Source: an uncultured Rhizobiaceae group bacterium
GTDB lineage: Bacteria; Pseudomonadota; Alphaproteobacteria; Rhizobiales; Rhizobiaceae
Direction of reading: 5' to 3'
NCBI GenBank assembly: GCA_938030645.1
Contig: CALHHQ010000168.1
Span: 1 to 8,896, forward strand
DNA length: 8,896 nt
Shown here: in pieces, positions 1 through 6,998 of the stretch
How positions within the stretch are numbered: position 1 is the stretch's first letter
Layout: each line of letters begins with the position of its first letter
Position numbers and translations under genes: made by a program
Notes under the pieces: model-generated
Databases searched by the model: none
What the model was told of the DNA's origin: nothing
The model's input: only the letters and a program-made list of their open reading frames with translations

Positions 1-551
1 AAGACGCATATATGATCACGGGCAGCCCGTTGAGCGTGTTGGATGATCACATATTTTCCGATGAGTTGATGGATTTCATTCGTAGATGCGACAAAGCCAA
101 GAAACCATTGATGGGCGCCTGTTTTGGTCATCAGGCGATCGCGCTTGCGTTGGGTGGAAAAGTTGAAAAATCACCAAATGGTTACAATGTGGGCATCGAA
201 GAAACACACTTCACAACGTTGAGGTCGTGGATGGTGCCGACACTCAGCAGCCTCCCCATGTATGTGTTTCACGAAGATCAAGTGACGGAGTTGCCATCTG
301 ATTGTGAGGTGTTGGGCTCAAGCGAGAATTGTGAAATCGCCAGTTTTGCCAAGAGCAACCATATTTTTACAACCCAAGCCCACCCGGAGTTTACGCACGA
401 GTTTATGTCCTGCGTGTTGGGTTTTACAGAAGCCAAAATGAACAGCGACGATGTTTTAGCTGCTCGTAACAGCATGAAACGAAAAGCAAGCGGTCAGGTT
501 TTCGGTCAATGGACCACCAATTTTTTCAAAGAGACCCTTCAAAATGTATGA
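1..551 (+). CDS. Stand-alone class I glutamine amidotransferase-like hydrolase (5' end outside the window)
   Basis: The reading frame is open from base 3. Codons before the first ATG (12) encode D-A-Y, giving DAYMITGSP, which is the usual internal strand of GATase class I domains, so the true start lies upstream of the window. The nucleophile elbow GACFGHQ places the catalytic Cys at 120-122. The His and Glu of the triad lie in HPEF at 381-389. No ATP-pyrophosphatase or other synthetase domain follows, so this is a free GATase domain of the GMP-synthase-like group and not GuaA itself. It overlaps the P450 start by 8 nt and shares an operon with a GS-like ligase. In aniline catabolism the equivalent partner (AtdA2/TdnT) is associated with gamma-glutamylanilide hydrolysis. 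By analogy this protein may hydrolyse a gamma-glutamylamide in the cytoplasm. That role is inference; a PuuD-like role is less likely because the Cys motif differs. Confidence 0.85.
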   Translation, partial: DAYMITGSPLSVLDDHIFSDELMDFIRRCDKAKKPLMGACFGHQAIALALGGKVEKSPNGYNVGIEETHFTTLRSWMVPTLSSLPMYVFHEDQVTELPSDCEVLGSSENCEIASFAKSNHIFTTQAHPEFTHEFMSCVLGFTEAKMNSDDVLAARNSMKRKASGQVFGQWTTNFFKETLQNV

Positions 552-1776
552 TGATGGACACTTGAACCTGCTGAGCCACGACAGTTTTGCAGGTGGTATT
601 CCACACAAAACGTTCGCGCGAATGCGCAAAGAAGATCCGGTGAGTTGGACCGAAGGTGACAGCGAAACCAAAGGCTTCTGGAGCTTGACGCGATTTGACG
701 ATATCATGCTGGCCAATAGAGAAGGCGCCATTTTCAGCTCGGCGCAGGGAATTCGTCTTGAAGACCAGAGCCAAGAAGAATATCTGGCGCGACGCACTTT
801 TCAGGAAACAGATGGCCAAGAACACTTTGCGGTGCGCCGAAAGGTGAACCCAAGTTTTGCAAAGCCGGTGGTTGGGCAATTTGAAGAAGTGATCCGTTCT
901 TTGGCGACAGACATAGTCGACGAGGCTCTGAAAAAGTCTGAGTTTGATGCGGTCGATGCAATCGCCAAACAATTGCCGATGATGATGTTGGGCCGCATCT
1001 TGGGTGTGCCTGATGACGACTTGGAATGGTTGGTTGAAAAAGGTGATGCGCTCATTGGCAATACCGATCCTGATTTTACCGATCATGTGATCGACAAAAT
1101 GGACACCAGTGCATATCGCATGATGCCATTTCGAAGCCCTGCAGGTGTAGAGCTTTATGACTATGCGGATGACCTTTTGACCAAGAGACGAACCGTCACG
1201 GAAGGCGGAATTCTCGCTCGTATGATGAGCAGCGAAGACGGTTTGGATGAATTGGGGTTCAAAAATTTCTTTTGTCTTTTGGTCGCGGCAGGCAATGATA
1301 CAACACGATATTCAATAGCTATGGCGTTGAACTTACTGGCCCATAATCCTGCACTCATTGCACAACTGAGGGAGGGAAATTGTTGGGACACTTGCGCCGA
1401 CGAATTCATTCGTTTGGCTTCGCCCACAATGCATTTTCGCCGAACAGCCACGCAGGATTACGAACTGCACGGGAAGACAATTCGTGAAGGTGATAAAGTG
1501 CTGTTGTGGTTTGTATCTGGCAGCCGCGATGAAACCGTATTCGACAAACCAAACGATGCGGTTCTAGATCGTTTGCCAAACCGACACCTGGCTTTCGGGC
1601 AGGGAGGCGCGCATGTGTGTCTCGGCATGCACTTGGCCAAGTTAGAAGTGCGGATCGTTTTGGAAGAGTTGGTGAAACGCATTGATACGTTTGAAGCCGT
1701 CGACGAACCAACATGGACGAGATCTAATTTTATAAGCGGCGTGAAACGTCTCAACGTAAGAGCGAAGGCAGTTTAA
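544..1776 (+). CDS. Cytochrome P450 (bacterial class I, CYP108/CYP125-like)
   Basis: This is a complete soluble P450 of 410 aa with no membrane anchor. Landmarks in order are the C-helix H94-xxx-R98 (EHFAVRR), the I-helix oxygen-activation motif AGNDTT (249-254), the K-helix E287-xx-R290, the segment SPTMHFRRTA after it, and the heme loop FGQGGAHVCLG (351-361) with C359 as thiolate ligand. The loop is one residue longer than the classic FxxGx(H/R)xCxG, a form I recall in CYP125-type enzymes. The following helix (MHLAKLEVR) resembles P450terp. It needs a ferredoxin and a reductase; a reductase is encoded two genes on, but no ferredoxin is seen. ATG 544 overlaps the GATase stop, and the stop is followed directly by the next ATG, so translational coupling is likely. 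The substrate is unknown. Its place between GATase-like and GS-like genes suggests oxidation of an amine or its gamma-glutamyl conjugate (inference). Confidence 0.93.
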   Translation: MYDDGHLNLLSHDSFAGGIPHKTFARMRKEDPVSWTEGDSETKGFWSLTRFDDIMLANREGAIFSSAQGIRLEDQSQEEYLARRTFQETDGQEHFAVRRKVNPSFAKPVVGQFEEVIRSLATDIVDEALKKSEFDAVDAIAKQLPMMMLGRILGVPDDDLEWLVEKGDALIGNTDPDFTDHVIDKMDTSAYRMMPFRSPAGVELYDYADDLLTKRRTVTEGGILARMMSSEDGLDELGFKNFFCLLVAAGNDTTRYSIAMALNLLAHNPALIAQLREGNCWDTCADEFIRLASPTMHFRRTATQDYELHGKTIREGDKVLLWFVSGSRDETVFDKPNDAVLDRLPNRHLAFGQGGAHVCLGMHLAKLEVRIVLEELVKRIDTFEAVDEPTWTRSNFISGVKRLNVRAKAV

Positions 1777-3057
1777 ATGATCAAACCTGAAATCAATCGC
1801 ACACGCGCGATGTTCAATGACATGTTAAACCTGCCGCGGGGAAAATATGTGCCCGTAGATGTTGCGGCAAGTGGCTCTCTTGGTTTCGCTCGCGGGGTGT
1901 TTGCAGTATCGTTTGACCGTGATTTGCTGCCCGTACCGGGCTGTGGCTTTCACGACGGTTTGCCTGACATGGAACTGAAGTTGGATGAAGAGCGTCGTAA
2001 AAGTTGGCAGGCAGGAACAGAGATTGCTCTTGGTCAATTAGAAGTTGACGGTGAGCCGTTCGGGCTTTGCGCGCGTTCCCAGTTACAAAGAACGGTCAAT
2101 GAATGGTCGGCTTTAGGATACAAACCGATGGTCGGTTTGGAGACGGAAGCCTATCTGTTCCAAATGGATGAAGACGGTGTTTGGCGACCATACGATACGC
2201 CTGGGGCGTTCGTGTATGGTACCGGGCCACAAAACGATCCGCGTGGCGTCATGGATGAGATATGGGAGACCGCCTATGCATGCGATATTCCGATAGAAAG
2301 CATGAACGGCGAATACGACAACGGCCAATTTGAATTGACAATGCGTTTTGATGAGGCAGTCAAGGCTTGTGATGATGCTTTCTTGATGAAAACAATGGCC
2401 CGAGAAGTTGCATTGAAGAAGGGGCTTCTGTTGACCTTCCTGCCCAAGCCAGTTCCAGACCGTGGCGGTTCGGGCCTTCACGTGAATTTCAGTTTCTCAG
2501 ACAAAGATGGAGATAACCCAATTGCTCCCACGGGCGATCTTTCAGACTTGGCTAGGCATTGCATAGCTGGTTTGATCCATCATCACGAGGCATTGGCAGG
2601 TTTGCTGGCTACGACCATCAACAGCTACGATCGTTTGGGCATGGCGAGCCTTGCCGGGTATTGGGCCAACTGGGCGGAAGACCATCGTTTGGTGACGACA
2701 CGAAGCTCAACAAAGTCTCCAAAGTCGGCCCGTTTGGAGCACCGAATGGCGGATTGTACGACCAACCCTTACCAAGCCGTGACAGCTGTCTTGCAAGCCG
2801 CAAGACTTGGTGTCGATGGCAAGCTTCCGCTGCAAGCTGCGGAAGACTTAGATGGTTTGGAAAATGTGCGGGAAACACGCCACGTTCCTTCTGGTTTGGA
2901 CAAATCGCTCAACGCCTTAGACAAAGATGTTGCGCTGCGAAAAGCGGTGGGCGAATTGTATTGTGATGCTTTGATCTTCCTAAAGCGTGATGAGTTTCAG
3001 AGGCTTCAGGGCAAGAGCGTGGATGAAGTCCGCGATTTTTACCTGCCGTTTGTTTAA
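1777..3057 (+). CDS. Glutamine synthetase-like gamma-glutamylamide (amine-glutamate) ligase
   Basis: This 426-aa protein of the GS superfamily would join glutamate to an amine with ATP. It has an N-terminal beta-grasp part (FHDGLPDMEL, 58-67, matching the family DGSPD element). The catalytic domain shows metal ligands E122 and E124 (GLETE), the E174/E179-DNGQFE element, H235 in GSGLHVN, NSYDRL (282-287) and R319-x-E321-x-R323 followed by NPYQA. The ATP and metal framework is thus intact. Positions near the ammonium/substrate side differ from housekeeping GS: NSYKRL is NSYDRL, and the usual W..NR is W299AEDHR. It lacks the tyrosine adenylylation region of GlnA. Relatives of this shape include PuuA, GmaS, IpuC and the aniline enzymes AtdA1/TdnQ. 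Clustering with a GATase-like gene and a P450 favours a catabolic amine ligase over nitrogen assimilation. ATG 1777 directly follows the P450 stop, with GAAGG at 1764-1768 as ribosome site. The amine cannot be read from sequence. Confidence 0.88.
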   Translation: MIKPEINRTRAMFNDMLNLPRGKYVPVDVAASGSLGFARGVFAVSFDRDLLPVPGCGFHDGLPDMELKLDEERRKSWQAGTEIALGQLEVDGEPFGLCARSQLQRTVNEWSALGYKPMVGLETEAYLFQMDEDGVWRPYDTPGAFVYGTGPQNDPRGVMDEIWETAYACDIPIESMNGEYDNGQFELTMRFDEAVKACDDAFLMKTMAREVALKKGLLLTFLPKPVPDRGGSGLHVNFSFSDKDGDNPIAPTGDLSDLARHCIAGLIHHHEALAGLLATTINSYDRLGMASLAGYWANWAEDHRLVTTRSSTKSPKSARLEHRMADCTTNPYQAVTAVLQAARLGVDGKLPLQAAEDLDGLENVRETRHVPSGLDKSLNALDKDVALRKAVGELYCDALIFLKRDEFQRLQGKSVDEVRDFYLPFV

Positions 3058-3078
3058 AGCAGATTTGGATCGAGACAC

Positions 3079-4290
3079 ATGAGTGGTGTTGTTGTCATTG
3101 GAGCAGGGCAGGCGGCTTTGTCTTTTGCTGTGAAGTTTCGATCTTTGGACGAAACCACTCCGCTTACGATATTGGGTGATGAGCCGTTTGCGCCCTATCA
3201 GCGCCCACCTCTTTCAAAGAAGTATGCGACACGGGAGATGAGCCAAGAACAACTCTTGTTGCGCCCTGAAAATTGGTACAGCGACAATAATGTTGACTTG
3301 CGTTGCGCTGCGAAGGTTCAAGTTATCCGTCGTGATGGGAAGACCGTAGCGCTGGAAGATGGCAGTGAGATCAATTGGGAAAGACTTGTGCTTGCCACAG
3401 GATCGCGGGCACGACGGCTTCCGGATAACATTACCAAAGATTTGTCAGGAATCCATTATCTACGAAATCTGCAAGATGCGGATGCCTTTGGTGAAGAACT
3501 TGTTGAAGGCCGCAGGGTATTGATTGTGGGTGGCGGTTACATTGGACTTGAAGCGGCCGCTGTTTGCGCTGCTAAAGGTTTGGAAGTGACGTTGGTAGAG
3601 GCAGCTGACCGTATTTTGCAACGTGTTGCCTGTGCGGAAACCTCTGATTGGTTTCGAAAGCTGCATGAAAGCCATGGCGTCAATTTCAAAGAAGGTGTTG
3701 GCTTGCAGGATCTGTCCGGCGAAAACGGCCGTTTGAAACAAGCGGCACTTTCAGATGGTTCAATTGTGGAAACAGATTTCGCCTTGATCGGCATAGGAAT
3801 TATTCCGAATGCAGAATTGGCCAGCGCCGCCGAACTGAGTGTTGATGGCGGCATTTTGATCAATGAGTTTTGCCAGACAACTGACCCGGATATTTACGCC
3901 GCTGGAGATTGTGCTGCGTTTTCATTTGATGGACAGATCACGCGTATTGAATCAGTTCCAAATGCAATTGATCAGGCGAATGCTGTCGCGACCAACATGG
4001 TTGGCCAGCCTGCTGCTTACAAAGCAAATCCATGGTTTTGGTCAGATCAGTATGATGTCAAATTGCAGATCGCGGGCCTCAATCGTGGGTATGATAAAGT
4101 TGTCGTGCGGCCTGGCGCCAAACCTGGTGCGATGTCTCACTTCTATTATTGTGGGAACGAGTTGTTGGCGATTGATGCGATGAACGAGCCTCGTGTCTAT
4201 ATGGTCGGAAAGCGACTTCTCGAAGCTGGTCAGACCATTCCCTTGGACAAAGCTGCTGATTGTGACTTTGATTTGAAGTCGTTGTTGTAA
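3079..4290 (+). CDS. NAD(P)H-dependent ferredoxin reductase (putidaredoxin reductase type, FAD)
   Basis: This complete 403-aa flavoprotein would pass electrons from NAD(P)H through a small iron-sulfur ferredoxin to the P450. It has an N-terminal FAD Rossmann motif VVIGAGQAA (5-13), the APYQRPPLSK segment (38-47) typical of the CamA/ThcD/BphA4 family, LATGSR (105-110), a second Rossmann motif GGGYIG (151-156) for NAD(P)H, YAAGDCA (273-279) closing on FAD, and the C-terminal PWFWSDQYDVKLQIAG (318-333). Its length is normal for the family. It follows the GS-like gene by 21 nt with only a weak purine-rich ribosome site, so it probably depends on transcription from the upstream operon. It is the last gene before the 170-nt non-coding gap. 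Being in the same operon, it is the obvious electron donor system for the P450, but the ferredoxin in between is not encoded here. Confidence 0.93.
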   Translation: MSGVVVIGAGQAALSFAVKFRSLDETTPLTILGDEPFAPYQRPPLSKKYATREMSQEQLLLRPENWYSDNNVDLRCAAKVQVIRRDGKTVALEDGSEINWERLVLATGSRARRLPDNITKDLSGIHYLRNLQDADAFGEELVEGRRVLIVGGGYIGLEAAAVCAAKGLEVTLVEAADRILQRVACAETSDWFRKLHESHGVNFKEGVGLQDLSGENGRLKQAALSDGSIVETDFALIGIGIIPNAELASAAELSVDGGILINEFCQTTDPDIYAAGDCAAFSFDGQITRIESVPNAIDQANAVATNMVGQPAAYKANPWFWSDQYDVKLQIAGLNRGYDKVVVRPGAKPGAMSHFYYCGNELLAIDAMNEPRVYMVGKRLLEAGQTIPLDKAADCDFDLKSLL

Positions 4291-4305
4291 CAGTGAAGTC
4301 ATTTT

Positions 4306-4323
4306 TAATTAATATATTAATTA
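4306..4323. promoter_or_regulatory. Perfect 18-bp AT palindrome upstream of hpaE (possible operator)
   Basis: TAATTAATATATTAATTA reads identically on both strands. It begins 15 nt after the ferredoxin reductase stop and ends 15 nt upstream of the candidate -35 hexamer. Contact-site palindromes of this kind are common for dimeric regulators such as the MarR family, and HpaR of the homoprotocatechuate operon belongs to that family. The sequence is entirely A/T in an A/T-rich stretch, so chance symmetry or a simple promoter UP element is also possible. Confidence 0.4.
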
Positions 4324-4338
4324 TTTAGAAATTAATGA

Positions 4339-4369
4339 TTGACAGACCACTTTTAATTTAACATGTTAT
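4339..4369 (+). promoter_or_regulatory. Candidate sigma-70 promoter for the hpaEDGH operon
   Basis: A perfect TTGACA lies at 4339-4344 in the only sizeable non-coding gap. The best -10 candidate is TGTTAT at 4364-4369, matching TATAAT at four of six positions, with a 19-nt spacer that is longer than ideal. A perfect 10-bp palindrome, TAACATGTTA (4359-4368), overlaps this -10 and could be an operator. The -35 is convincing; the -10 is weak, which would fit a promoter that needs an activator or is tightly controlled. Confidence 0.4.
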
Positions 4370-4385
4370 CAATACGTGATCGAGG

Positions 4386-4399
4386 TGAGACACATCTCA
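4386..4399. promoter_or_regulatory. Short inverted repeat in the hpaE leader
   Basis: TGAGA-CACA-TCTCA is a perfect 5-bp inverted repeat with a 4-nt centre. It lies just downstream of the candidate -10, where a repressor site or a small leader hairpin would be expected. It is short enough to arise by chance. Confidence 0.3.
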
Positions 4400-4460
4400 G
4401 CTTTGAGCGACAACAGACGAACTTAGTATTGATGCGTTGAACAGGACCTGAGGAAAGAAC

Positions 4461-5972
4461 ATGAGCACTCTTGATGACAACATTGCCCGCGCAAGAGACT
4501 ATATGGCGCGCTTTGCTAAAGACGGCGTCATGAACCACATTGGTGGTGAAAATGTTCCTGCTGTAAGCGGTGAGACTTTCGAAATTATTTCACCCGTCGA
4601 CCTCAGCACGCTGGCTCAAGTGGCGAAAAGTGATGCTGCTGATATTGACCGCGCGGCAAAGGCAGCCAAAGAAGCATTTAAATCTTGGTCGAAGACACCT
4701 GGCGCAGAACGTCGCAAAATACTCATCAAAGTGGCAGAAGCTATTGAAGCCCGCGCTGAAGAGATTGCATTTGTCGAATGCATGGATACAGGTCAGGCTT
4801 TACGATTCATGTCGAAAGCAGCACTACGTGGTGCAGCGAATTTCCGCTTTTTTGCAGACCAAGCACCAGCCTCCGAAGATGGGGCGGTGACCCGTACTCC
4901 AACTCAAATGAACACAACAACACGGCGTCCAATTGGACCCGTCGGTGTCATTACTCCGTGGAACACTCCATTTATGTTGTCCACTTGGAAAATTGCACCA
5001 GCACTTGCTGCAGGTTGTACGGTTGTCCAGAAGCCTGCTGAATTTTCTCCAATGACCGCCAAGCTGTTGGTGGAAATTGCTGAAAGTGCAGGGTTGCCCA
5101 AAGGCGTTTTGAACGTGGTCAATGGATTGGGTGAAACTGCAGGCAAGTCGCTTACCGAACATAAAGACATAAAAGCAATTGCTTTTGTTGGAGAAAGCAA
5201 CACGGGTTCACACATTATGCGCCAAGGCGCTGCCACATTGAAACGTGTGCATTTTGAATTGGGTGGGAAAAACCCAGTGATTGTTTTTGACGACGCGGAT
5301 ATTGATCGCGCCGTTGATGCTGCAACATTCATGATCTATTCGTTGAATGGTGAACGCTGCACATCATCCTCACGATTGTTGGTACAAGATACGATCTACG
5401 AAGAATTCACGGCCCGCGTCGCGAAAGTGGCAAAGTCAATTAAAGTCGGACACCCACTCGATCCGGAAACTGTTGTTGGACCGTTGATTCATCCCGTCCA
5501 CGAAGAAAAAGTTTTGTCATATTTTGAAACGGCCAAAAAAGAAGGTGCAATAATTGCTGCTGGCGGTGAGAAAATTGGTGAAGAGGGTTGCTACATAGGG
5601 CCAACCCTCTTCACCGACGCAAGCAACGATATGGCGATTGCGCAGGAAGAAATTTTTGGACCTGTTCTGACCGCCATTCCTTTCAAGGATGAGGCAGATG
5701 CACTTTCAATCGCCAATGATGTGGAATACGGCTTGGCTGCCTATCTTTGGACAAATGACTTGAACCGCGCCATGCGTATGACCGATGAGTTGGAAGCTGG
5801 CATGATGTGGGTGAATTCTGAAAACATTCGTCACCTGCCAACGCCGTTTGGTGGAGTGAAATCCAGTGGCATTGGTCGTGATGGCGGAGATTGGTCATTC
5901 GATTTCTATATGGAAACAGTCAATGTCAGTTTCCCGCGTGCCGAACACAAGATTCCTAAATTGGGTGGCTAG
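4461..5972 (+). CDS. hpaE: 5-carboxymethyl-2-hydroxymuconate semialdehyde dehydrogenase
   Basis: This 503-aa aldehyde dehydrogenase oxidises the ring-cleavage semialdehyde of homoprotocatechuate to the dicarboxylic acid with NAD+. It shows the NAD-site PWN (N168), K191 in QKPAE, the FVGESNTG nucleotide loop (242-249), the general base E266 in FELGGKNP, the nucleophile C300 in NGERCTSSSR, and E397 in QEEIFGP. The C-terminal part (NSENIRHLPTPFGGVKSSG and the ending EHKIPKLGG) closely follows E. coli HpaE as I recall it, which separates it from betaine or phenylacetaldehyde dehydrogenases. The N-terminus is about 20 residues longer than in E. coli HpaE. The start is supported by GAGGA at 4450-4454, 6 nt before ATG. 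It is first in the downstream operon; hpaD follows after 32 nt. An alternative is another 2-hydroxymuconic semialdehyde dehydrogenase, but the neighbours support HpaE. Confidence 0.92.
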   Translation: MSTLDDNIARARDYMARFAKDGVMNHIGGENVPAVSGETFEIISPVDLSTLAQVAKSDAADIDRAAKAAKEAFKSWSKTPGAERRKILIKVAEAIEARAEEIAFVECMDTGQALRFMSKAALRGAANFRFFADQAPASEDGAVTRTPTQMNTTTRRPIGPVGVITPWNTPFMLSTWKIAPALAAGCTVVQKPAEFSPMTAKLLVEIAESAGLPKGVLNVVNGLGETAGKSLTEHKDIKAIAFVGESNTGSHIMRQGAATLKRVHFELGGKNPVIVFDDADIDRAVDAATFMIYSLNGERCTSSSRLLVQDTIYEEFTARVAKVAKSIKVGHPLDPETVVGPLIHPVHEEKVLSYFETAKKEGAIIAAGGEKIGEEGCYIGPTLFTDASNDMAIAQEEIFGPVLTAIPFKDEADALSIANDVEYGLAAYLWTNDLNRAMRMTDELEAGMMWVNSENIRHLPTPFGGVKSSGIGRDGGDWSFDFYMETVNVSFPRAEHKIPKLGG

Positions 5973-6004
5973 TCCAACCGTTCACTCTTAACACGGAGAT
6001 CCAG

Positions 6005-6985
6005 ATGCCAATTCCTGATCCAGTTCTTTATCCGCCTTTCAATATCATTCGACTCAGCCACATTGCGGTTGGTTGTAAAGACCTTGCGGCATCGCGCGCA
6101 TTCTACGTTGACACTCTTGGCCTGCAGGTTACGGCAGAGGATGAGAACGCCATTTATCTGCGTGCTATGGAAGAGCGCGGACACCATTCTGTTATTCTGC
6201 AGAAGTCTGATGATATCAGTGTGAAAATTTTGGGCTTTAAAGTTTTTGCCGAGGAAGAACTCGATAAGGCCCATGATTGGTTTGTGTCCAAAGGGCATAA
6301 AGTGGAATGGACCGAGCGACCTCATCAAGGCCGAACTCTACTGACCCATGATAATTTTGGAATTCCAATCGAGTTTTACTTTAAGATGGAGCGTCTCAAA
6401 CCCATCCATCAAAAATACGCTTTGTACAACGGTGTGAAGCCACTTCGGATTGACCACTTCAATTGCTTTGTTCCCGACGTGGATGAAGCCGTTGCGTTTT
6501 ACAACGAGATGGGTTTCCGTACGACAGAATATACGGAAGACGATGATAGCAAACGTTTGTGGGCGGCATGGATGCATCGCAAGGGCGGTGTGCATGATGT
6601 GGCGTTTACCAGTGGCACTGGTCCGCGCTTGCACCACATGGCGTTTTGGGTGCCAACGCCATTGAACATTGTTGACCTACTCGATCTGATGGCGACCACG
6701 GGTTATGTGGACAATATCGAACGGGGGCCAGGACGACACGGAATTTCAAACGCCTTTTTCCTCTATATACTGGACCCGGATGGGCACAGAATTGAAATCT
6801 ATTGTTCTGATTATCAGACTGTTGATCCAGACCTTGAAGCGATCAAATGGGATTTGCAGGATCCACAACGCCAAACGCTTTGGGGAGCTGCAGCACCAAA
6901 ATCTTGGTTTGAACACGGCTCATTGTTTGAAGGTGTTGAGGCTGTCGCAAGCGACATGAAAGCTTCACCTATTATTGCCCCATAA
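6005..6985 (+). CDS. hpaD: 3,4-dihydroxyphenylacetate (homoprotocatechuate) 2,3-dioxygenase, type I extradiol
   Basis: This 326-aa enzyme of the two-domain vicinal oxygen chelate fold opens the homoprotocatechuate ring next to the diol. Metal ligands are H151 (RIDHFN), H211 (RLHHMAF) and E264 (HRIEIY). They correspond to H155, H214 and E267 of the Brevibacterium fuscum enzyme. The acid-base H197 (GGVHDVAF, its H200), H245 in ERGPGRHGISNAF (its H248) and Y254 in FFLYILDPDGH (its Y257) are also present with a constant offset of three. The active site therefore looks complete. This is the Gram-positive/HPCD-type family and not the LigB-type HpaD of E. coli. It lacks the extended C-terminal tail of the Brevibacterium enzyme. 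GGAG at 5995-5998 sits 6 nt before ATG. It lies between hpaE and the hpaG-like gene, as expected for the pathway. Confidence 0.94.
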   Translation: MPIPDPVLYPPFNIIRLSHIAVGCKDLAASRAFYVDTLGLQVTAEDENAIYLRAMEERGHHSVILQKSDDISVKILGFKVFAEEELDKAHDWFVSKGHKVEWTERPHQGRTLLTHDNFGIPIEFYFKMERLKPIHQKYALYNGVKPLRIDHFNCFVPDVDEAVAFYNEMGFRTTEYTEDDDSKRLWAAWMHRKGGVHDVAFTSGTGPRLHHMAFWVPTPLNIVDLLDLMATTGYVDNIERGPGRHGISNAFFLYILDPDGHRIEIYCSDYQTVDPDLEAIKWDLQDPQRQTLWGAAAPKSWFEHGSLFEGVEAVASDMKASPIIAP

Positions 6986-6990
6986 GGAAA
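6984..6990 (+). promoter_or_regulatory. Ribosome binding site fixing the hpaG-like start
   Basis: AAGGAAA, partly within the hpaD stop codon, is 8 nt upstream of ATG 6999. It selects this start over an in-frame TTG at 6975, which lies inside hpaD and has no ribosome site. Confidence 0.6.
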
Positions 6991-6998
6991 CTGAAAAT

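Noticed and set aside
526..1086. Long antisense open frame (186 codons) opposite the P450
   Set aside because: It lies opposite conserved P450 coding sequence, shows no recognisable motif, and is explained by codon bias of the sense gene.
2559..2966. Second + strand frame of 135 codons inside the GS-like gene
   Set aside because: It overlaps conserved GS motifs in the true frame and has no family features of its own.
1..3057. Puu-type putrescine pathway, suggested by GS-like plus GATase-like genes
   Set aside because: The Cys motif of the GATase differs from PuuD, there is no PuuB/PuuC pair beside it, and the aldehyde dehydrogenase present matches HpaE.
4263..4306. Terminator after the ferredoxin reductase: TGACTT and AAGTCA followed by five T
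   Set aside because: The stem is only 6 bp around a loop of about 27 nt and extends into the coding sequence; the T run is better read as part of the AT-rich promoter region.
6975..6998. Upstream TTG start for the hpaG-like gene adding eight residues
   Set aside because: It lies inside hpaD, has no ribosome site, and ATG 6999 has AAGGAAA at good spacing.
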